DNA from: Monocercomonoides exilis | Lineage: Eukaryota; Preaxostyla; Oxymonadida; Polymastigidae | DNA length: 64,000 bases | Direction: 5' to 3' | Assembly (NCBI GenBank): GCA_001643675.2 | Contig: LSRY02000019.1 | Location: forward strand, 1,188,001-1,252,000 | Part shown: piece after piece, positions 59,583 through 64,000 of the stretch | Layout: each line of letters begins with the position of its first letter | Position numbering within the stretch: position 1 is the first letter of the stretch | Made by a program: the position numbers and the translations under genes | The notes under the pieces: model-generated | What the model was told of the DNA's origin: nothing | The model's database searches: none | What the model saw: the letters and a program-made list of their open reading frames with translations, nothing else

Positions 59583-59859
59583 GCCAAATATCGACAGGAT
59601 CTGCAGTTCGTCTTTTGCCAGCGTGGCAAAGGAATGCTGGTCGCGTGCACCTGGAGACAGACCATCGCTCGAAAGCCTCAAGAGGATCTTCATTCAGCAC
59701 TTCCCTGCAGGCGCTGTCATGCTCACAATGTCTGATGCTGTCGACTTCGAGCCTGACACAGATTATGGATATCGTGGCAGCTTCCTTCCCCAATCTGCCA
59801 CTGCTTCATCAAATGCAACAGCAACAACAACACACAGAAACACACAACACAATTGCTAA
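58504..59859 (+). CDS. Membrane span and pseudokinase-like tail of the frameshifted surface protein
   Basis: This frame continues the 51.8-kb gene after the one-base deletion; homology in this frame runs back to about 58434. It has the membrane span (AIILLIVLAVSIVLAIRW), a charged juxtamembrane helix, a Ser/Thr-rich linker and a kinase-like C-lobe with RWKAPEMLI, FSIGIMLWECLTLE, CWSRAPGDRPSLESL and a variable C terminus. The usual helix-F Asp is Val (ESVVFSIG), and no HRD or DFG can be seen, so catalysis is unlikely. Unlike the 9.07-kb copy, the end after GERPNIDRI keeps the canonical tyrosine-kinase-like W-x-x-x-P-x-x-RPS pattern. Many differences from the other copy are synonymous, so the tail appears conserved. 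The ATG given is simply the first in frame and may never be used. Confidence 0.7.
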   Translation: MAIILLIVLAVSIVLAIRWRKVKNEAEDLREIVNDNIRKDPKAFEMVTMEMSPEEQWRRAEREAEKKNEERIKKRVYAKSLGHSESSEHLLSESGSTEYILGRDSDKIPQWALEKVEEETRKRTPSPSISSTSTTDTSDTDSTFVRGEDLCPTTSSMSNLVDAMACSSPHEKLIVDLRDSLFMLLHGRNEKKEMAIDTLQEREMTAAQILFWAANLALHSFEDEENELSSLANLSPHIVLFSEHMVICIALHSDCSSSDSDSSSISSSTVVTSTSDCSTVNRNGKDSPPPSSAFEDEDDNRKECMRWKAPEMLINKKMGATKESVVFSIGIMLWECLTLEILFGEYEAEVAGQKIVNGERPNIDRICSSSFASVAKECWSRAPGDRPSLESLKRIFIQHFPAGAVMLTMSDAVDFEPDTDYGYRGSFLPQSATASSNATATTTHRNTQHNC

Positions 59860-62400
59860 GCAAGCATGCTCCTAATGATTCATCGATTCAGTAACACTCA
59901 TGAGCCTTGCTAACAGGAAAATGCTTATTTTCTGTTGTTCGCTCATAGGATTCAAAATGATACAATTCCCAAGAATGTTTCAAATCAAGTCTTTGAAGAG
60001 ATTGAAACTACAAATTCGCCAAAACATAGCCAGATATATAGTAGTATCAGGTCATTCATCTTTCAGTGCATTCCATTGGGTATTTGAATGATCAGCAGCA
60101 ATCTGCAGGTGCAAATCAACAGCTTTTGTTTTGAAAAATGAAGTTGATAGTTAAAAACGAAGCGCTGTCAGAACACTTCCAATCAAAAAAGAAGGAAAGT
60201 CATGCATATGAATGAAACGATCACAATTATTGTGAAAGAAAAGTCAATTCTGAAACAGGTGAAAAAAACCGTTGAAAATTCTGTTGTTGCAGCCGAGATG
60301 CTGCACGCCAGTTGTTGGAATATCCTCGATTCATTTGTTGTGTTTTGTTGAAAGTTTCATCGCTATTATAATAATTATTATTATTTTCGAATTATTTTTC
60401 TTTTGAGTATTTTTTGATGTTGGGCATCGAGTTGCTTGCTGCTCCATCTCATCAACTTGCTGGACTCTTTGCTCAATTTCCAATTCAGATCAATTTATAA
60501 ATTAAACTTTCTGCAGTATGCCTATCAAATTTGTCTTTATCTCTTGATTCAACAATCCATTTAACCGCTTTGCTTCTTCTTCAAATGGCCGCAATCCACA
60601 ATTTCATTGACCTCTCAAAACTTCCCTTCAATTTTTCTTTTCCCATTATATGTCTTTCTTTTATTTTGGCTTTTTCTTCCAATAAGCAGCCGAAAGCACC
60701 TCCCCTTCTCGATCTCAGTCGTGCCATCGCAAAATCTCTGGCCAATTGCTTTCGAACTGTTAGAAATTAAAATGAAGGCTGCTGTCCAATGAGGCACATA
60801 CGTTGCAAAAGGTTTCCATTTTTATTTATTTTTGAATAAAAAGAAGAGGCGAGGCAGCATTGAAATGATTAAAAAAGAATTTCTATTCTTGGCATGATAA
60901 GTTTCATTTGCTTTTGTTCCTGAGTAACGCTTTCAAATCAAAAATCCAAACTCAAACAAGAAGATACTCCAGCCTGATTTCGGCATTAATATCACCGCTG
61001 GTCTTTCATTTTATTTTTCTCTCTTTCGGAACTCCTCCCATTGGATGTTTTTTTCCCCCTGCTTTCTTCAAGTATTTTTTTTTCCTCTTCAAGATCGAAG
61101 GAGCTGAAATGCTTCTGTATCTTGCACTGGTTTCACAAATAATCCAGGATTGCACGCCCTTGAACTGCTTATCATATTTCCCGCAAAACGCAGCATATTC
61201 TCTCGCGTCATGAATCAGCTTTGAACTACAGCCATCCTTCAAATCATCTTATCCGTTCCAATAAAAAATTATAATCGTGAAGTTCGCTCGCACCTTCTGT
61301 GATTTCTAGCTCATTCAAAAGTTGTATTTCTCTGAAAAATGCAATTTCTGCTGCCATTTTGATCTGAGTTTGGCATTCTAATGGTGATCCATTGACTCTG
61401 ATGTGGCAGATCAAAGCAAAAGAACGACTGCTTCCACACATATTATTTGTGTTGTTTTTGTGCAAATGACAAGATGTTGTAGCATTGGCAACCAATTTGG
61501 TAACTTCGTTAAGTCTTGGCAAAGCCTTCTTCTTACATAAGTTTTTTCTGTTAAAATACAATTTATTCATTCATTCTGCCTTCTACTCCGGTTCGATTGC
61601 CAAATAGAAAAAATTGTGCTTGAAATATGAAAAGGATTCCAGAAAAAGAAAATATTTGACCGCCTTATGAGCACGACAACTCCAAGTTAAAGAACCAAAA
61701 CTGAAAATAATGAATAGTGGGTGACGAAGGAAGATAGAAATGTCAATCATGAAAAAACGAGCAGTGCAGCGTAAATAAAAATCAATGCTGTTCTCTAGGA
61801 CTTTTAAAACCGGGAATGCTTTGGATAAACCACAACGTTCAAAGTTATTTGCTTCAATTGAATCTTCGTCAGATAAGCCACTTATCCATTTGAAATGTGA
61901 TGGAAATGCACAATAAAAATTTAGTAGAAGATGTACTATATTTATAATGTGAAAGCTTGCCTTTTTACAAGAAAATGGACATTTATAATATGATCTCAAT
62001 GCCATTTTAAATTAAATTATATGAAAATTTAATTTTTCCAAAAACAATTTCAATTTTTTGTTACAGAATTGACATTTGAAAAAGAAATACTATTCAAATG
62101 TGCTTTCTGAGATTCTTGAAATTTATAAGCTCAAATCTGGGACGAAATTTTTTGTTTTTGAATTTTGTTCCACTTTTATATTTCTTATAGTGTAAGTTAT
62201 TTATCGGGACCTTTTTTTTATGAAAAAAATTTAATAAAATTTAAAATAACAAAAATGATGAATCCAATTTATTTATAACTTTTCTTTTTCATATTTTTCT
62301 ATTAATTTCATTTATTTCTTCCTTTTCATTTTCATGATCATCTTCTTTCACTTCAAATTTTCTCTTTATTTTTTCATTTCAACCAAAGACTCTAACTCAT
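59860..62400. other. 2.5-kb region without an assigned gene
   Basis: No family was recognised. Short open frames occur on both strands (for example 60531-60770 +). The best candidate is a minus-strand frame from 62005 to 61244 interrupted by TAG and TGA, listed separately. Composition is patchy, with less AT-rich parts at 60900-61250 and 61580-61870. Confidence 0.35.
61244..62005 (-). pseudogene. Possible decayed or intron-split gene of unknown family
   Basis: One minus-strand frame of about 250 codons is open except for a TAG and a TGA close together near 61571-61585. The first part begins MALRSYYKCPFSCKK and is rich in Phe, His and Cys. The second contains TTSCHLHKNNTNNMCGSS, then RSFALICHIRVNG. 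Composition is less AT-rich than the surroundings. It could be a gene with a short intron over the stops, a decayed mobile-element gene or chance. I do not recognise it. Confidence 0.25.
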
Positions 62401-63878
62401 TATCTTCTTTTTGCTCTGCTTTTTTCATTTCTTCTGAAAAATTCTTTTCATCATCAACTTTTTTTCTTTTTTAACTTTTTCTTCTTCTTTAATTCCTAAA
62501 TGTTCACTCCAATCACTCAGAAGCTTCTCATCAGTAATCTACTTGCCATAGAAGTTGAATCTATTTGAATGTGATAAAGGTTGATATTCTGATGTTTCTG
62601 GAAGCTTCATGAGAATCGGTCCAGATTCATTATGAAGAACTCCACTCGTTGCGAAGGATATTTTTATGACAGCAAGTGAGAGGGTGGTATGAATTGCTTG
62701 AGGGAGAACATCCACAAGAGATGTTCTTTTCGATGAAGATGTTGATGAAGATGGAGGTTCATATTTTGTTTGCAGTTCTGTTTTGAGAACAGCGAAGACT
62801 CCTCTATCAAGAGGCTGGGCGATATGTGTTCTGTGAGGAATGAAGGTGACGACGTCGATATTTTCTTTTTGAAATTCTCTCCAGATTGTCGGATCTGCGC
62901 GAGAAATGTGTGAGTCGATGAGGAACAAGCAGCGAGAGTTTTCCAGTGACATGCGCTTTCTGCCATCGATAATTCCTTGAAGGAGTGTTGTTAGTGCGTA
63001 CTTTTTGAATTGATTGCAGCCCATCCAACCACTTCCGTTCTGCCAGATATCCAGAGCCTGTGAAAGCAGCGGCTTCATTTCATCAGGAAGTCTCTTGCTA
63101 GGCCATAGAATCACAGAAGGAAGTGCAAATCCATCAGCGGCCACAGCAGCAACTTGAGTAGAATTCGCCATTTTTGGTGGTTCTTTGTGTAGTACTGGAT
63201 TTTCATTTTTAGGATGAACCACACTCAGCTTTGAAGTGGCTGGAACTCTCGTTAATGACTCATCCATATTGAATATTTGTTCTTTTTATCATATATATAT
63301 TCATGTGAATCGTCAAGCAATGAATACCTTGGCTGTAGAATACTTTGGCCCGACACCGAAAGGTTATAATCATCCAAATTTTTTGAGAGCGCTTCCTTTC
63401 AACTTTGGATAGCACTTCACAAATTAATTAGCCGTGAGCATTGAAACGTCAATGTATGGGGCGTATTCGTCGTCTGTATCATTTATCACATTTTCCATCT
63501 TAAATATTTATTAGAATTATTAATTATTTAAGAACAACAAACCAGTTCGCGAACTTTCCGTATAGGCAAACAGCTTCCAGATCTTGATTCAATGATAATT
63601 TCATCCAGTACAATTTGTTCTTTGTCTCCAATAACAAATTGTGGTCTTCCTACTTTTGAAACTAGCCTTTTGTTTCTAAGCGCCCGTTCAGCATTTTTAA
63701 TCCTTTTGTGTGAGAATTCCATGGAGTTTATAGCGTCTGTAATCCTGACAACTCCATCAACCACAATGCGCGCCATCCGTTCCAGCTGATTGTCAATCCT
63801 TCTGTAATCGAAAGATTTCATTGCAGCACGTAATTTCCTTTGTCTAGCAATTCTCTTTTGTTCCACAGCAATTTTCAT
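62400..63878 (-). pseudogene. Pogo-like (CENPB/DDE_1) transposase, copy 2, with stops
   Basis: From the ATG at 63878 the N-terminal part is basic, with KVGRPQFVIGDKEQIVLDE and RSGSCLPIRKVREL, a CENPB-type DNA-binding helix-turn-helix. After a likely intron, a linker reads TDDEYAPYIDVSML, then an in-frame TAA, then FVKCYPKLKGSALKKFG and a TGA. A 242-codon frame (63267..62539) has the catalytic core: FNMDESL (first Asp), VAAVAADGFALPSVILWP, CLFLIDSHISR (second Asp) and HIAQPLDRGVFAVLKTEL (third Asp). A TAG at 62541-62539 is followed in frame by more related-looking sequence (ITDEKLLSDWSEHLGIKEEE). Acidic residues are kept but at least two stops interrupt the protein, so the copy is probably dead. 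Family assignment is firm; exon borders are not. Confidence 0.75.
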
Positions 63879-64000
63879 TTTTTTATTATGGTTGTGATCT
63901 TAAGTCCAATTTATTAATTTATTAATTATAATATTCAATTTTCATTGAAATTAAATTTTTATTTCCATTTGATGCGAATTTTAAAAGGTTTAACACCTCT

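Noticed and set aside
60531-60792. Small hydrophobic open frames in the 59.9-62.4 kb region
   Set aside because: They are short, overlap one another in different frames and have no family match or flanking exons.
1-64000. Alternative genetic code with TAA/TAG as glutamine, known in some oxymonads
   Set aside because: SPC25, PSME4 and RING-YEATS end at TAA just where the family ends, and reading on gives noncoding-looking sequence; glutamine is coded by CAA/CAG.
1-64000. tRNA, rRNA, CRISPR or bacterial operon features
   Set aside because: No cloverleaf with paired arms, no repeat-spacer array and no Shine-Dalgarno-style gene clusters were found by eye.

Overview
This is nuclear DNA of a unicellular eukaryote. 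Conserved eukaryotic proteins are split by short GT-AG introns (most 47-190 nt), spacers are very AT-rich, and TAA, TAG and TGA all end recognisable genes, so the code is standard. Long TCN-coded polyserine tracts, intron-bearing housekeeping genes and giant beta-helix surface proteins with kinase-like tails suggest an excavate flagellate, perhaps a Monocercomonoides-like oxymonad. That placement is inference.

Left part (1-6 kb, + strand, compact): the 3' end of an IRE1-like kinase-homology/KEN protein with degenerate catalytic motifs, ALG14 (4 exons; ER N-glycan precursor synthesis) and SPC25 (6 exons; NDC80 kinetochore complex). Next (6-18 kb) come two members of a surface-protein family: a 5'-truncated copy without a kinase-like domain (6.26-7.94 kb) and a 3,021-residue protein with signal peptide, tandem beta-helix modules, one membrane span and a pseudokinase-like tail (9.07-18.14 kb). 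A third member lies at 51.8-59.9 kb. It is interrupted by a one-base deletion just before the membrane span, and its tail shares a sharply bounded, nearly collinear tract with the second member.

Middle part (20-41 kb, - strand): a tail-anchored protein of unknown function, a polyserine-rich CCCH zinc-finger protein carrying nine PAM2-like motifs, and a very large PSME4/PA200/Blm10 proteasome activator. On the + strand, divergent from PSME4, is a RING-YEATS fusion protein with a long disordered tail (40.9-45.3 kb), followed by NDC80 (5 exons, 45.9-48.5 kb), the complex partner of SPC25.

Right part (49-64 kb): two independently broken copies of one pogo-like DDE transposase family flank the third surface-protein gene. 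The remaining spacers are AT-rich with little that can be assigned.

Functional themes are chromosome segregation (SPC25, NDC80), ER protein quality and glycosylation (IRE1-like, ALG14), protein turnover (PSME4, RING-YEATS), mRNA control (CCCH) and a diversifying receptor-like surface family. Gene symbols rest on motif recognition by eye; no database search was run.
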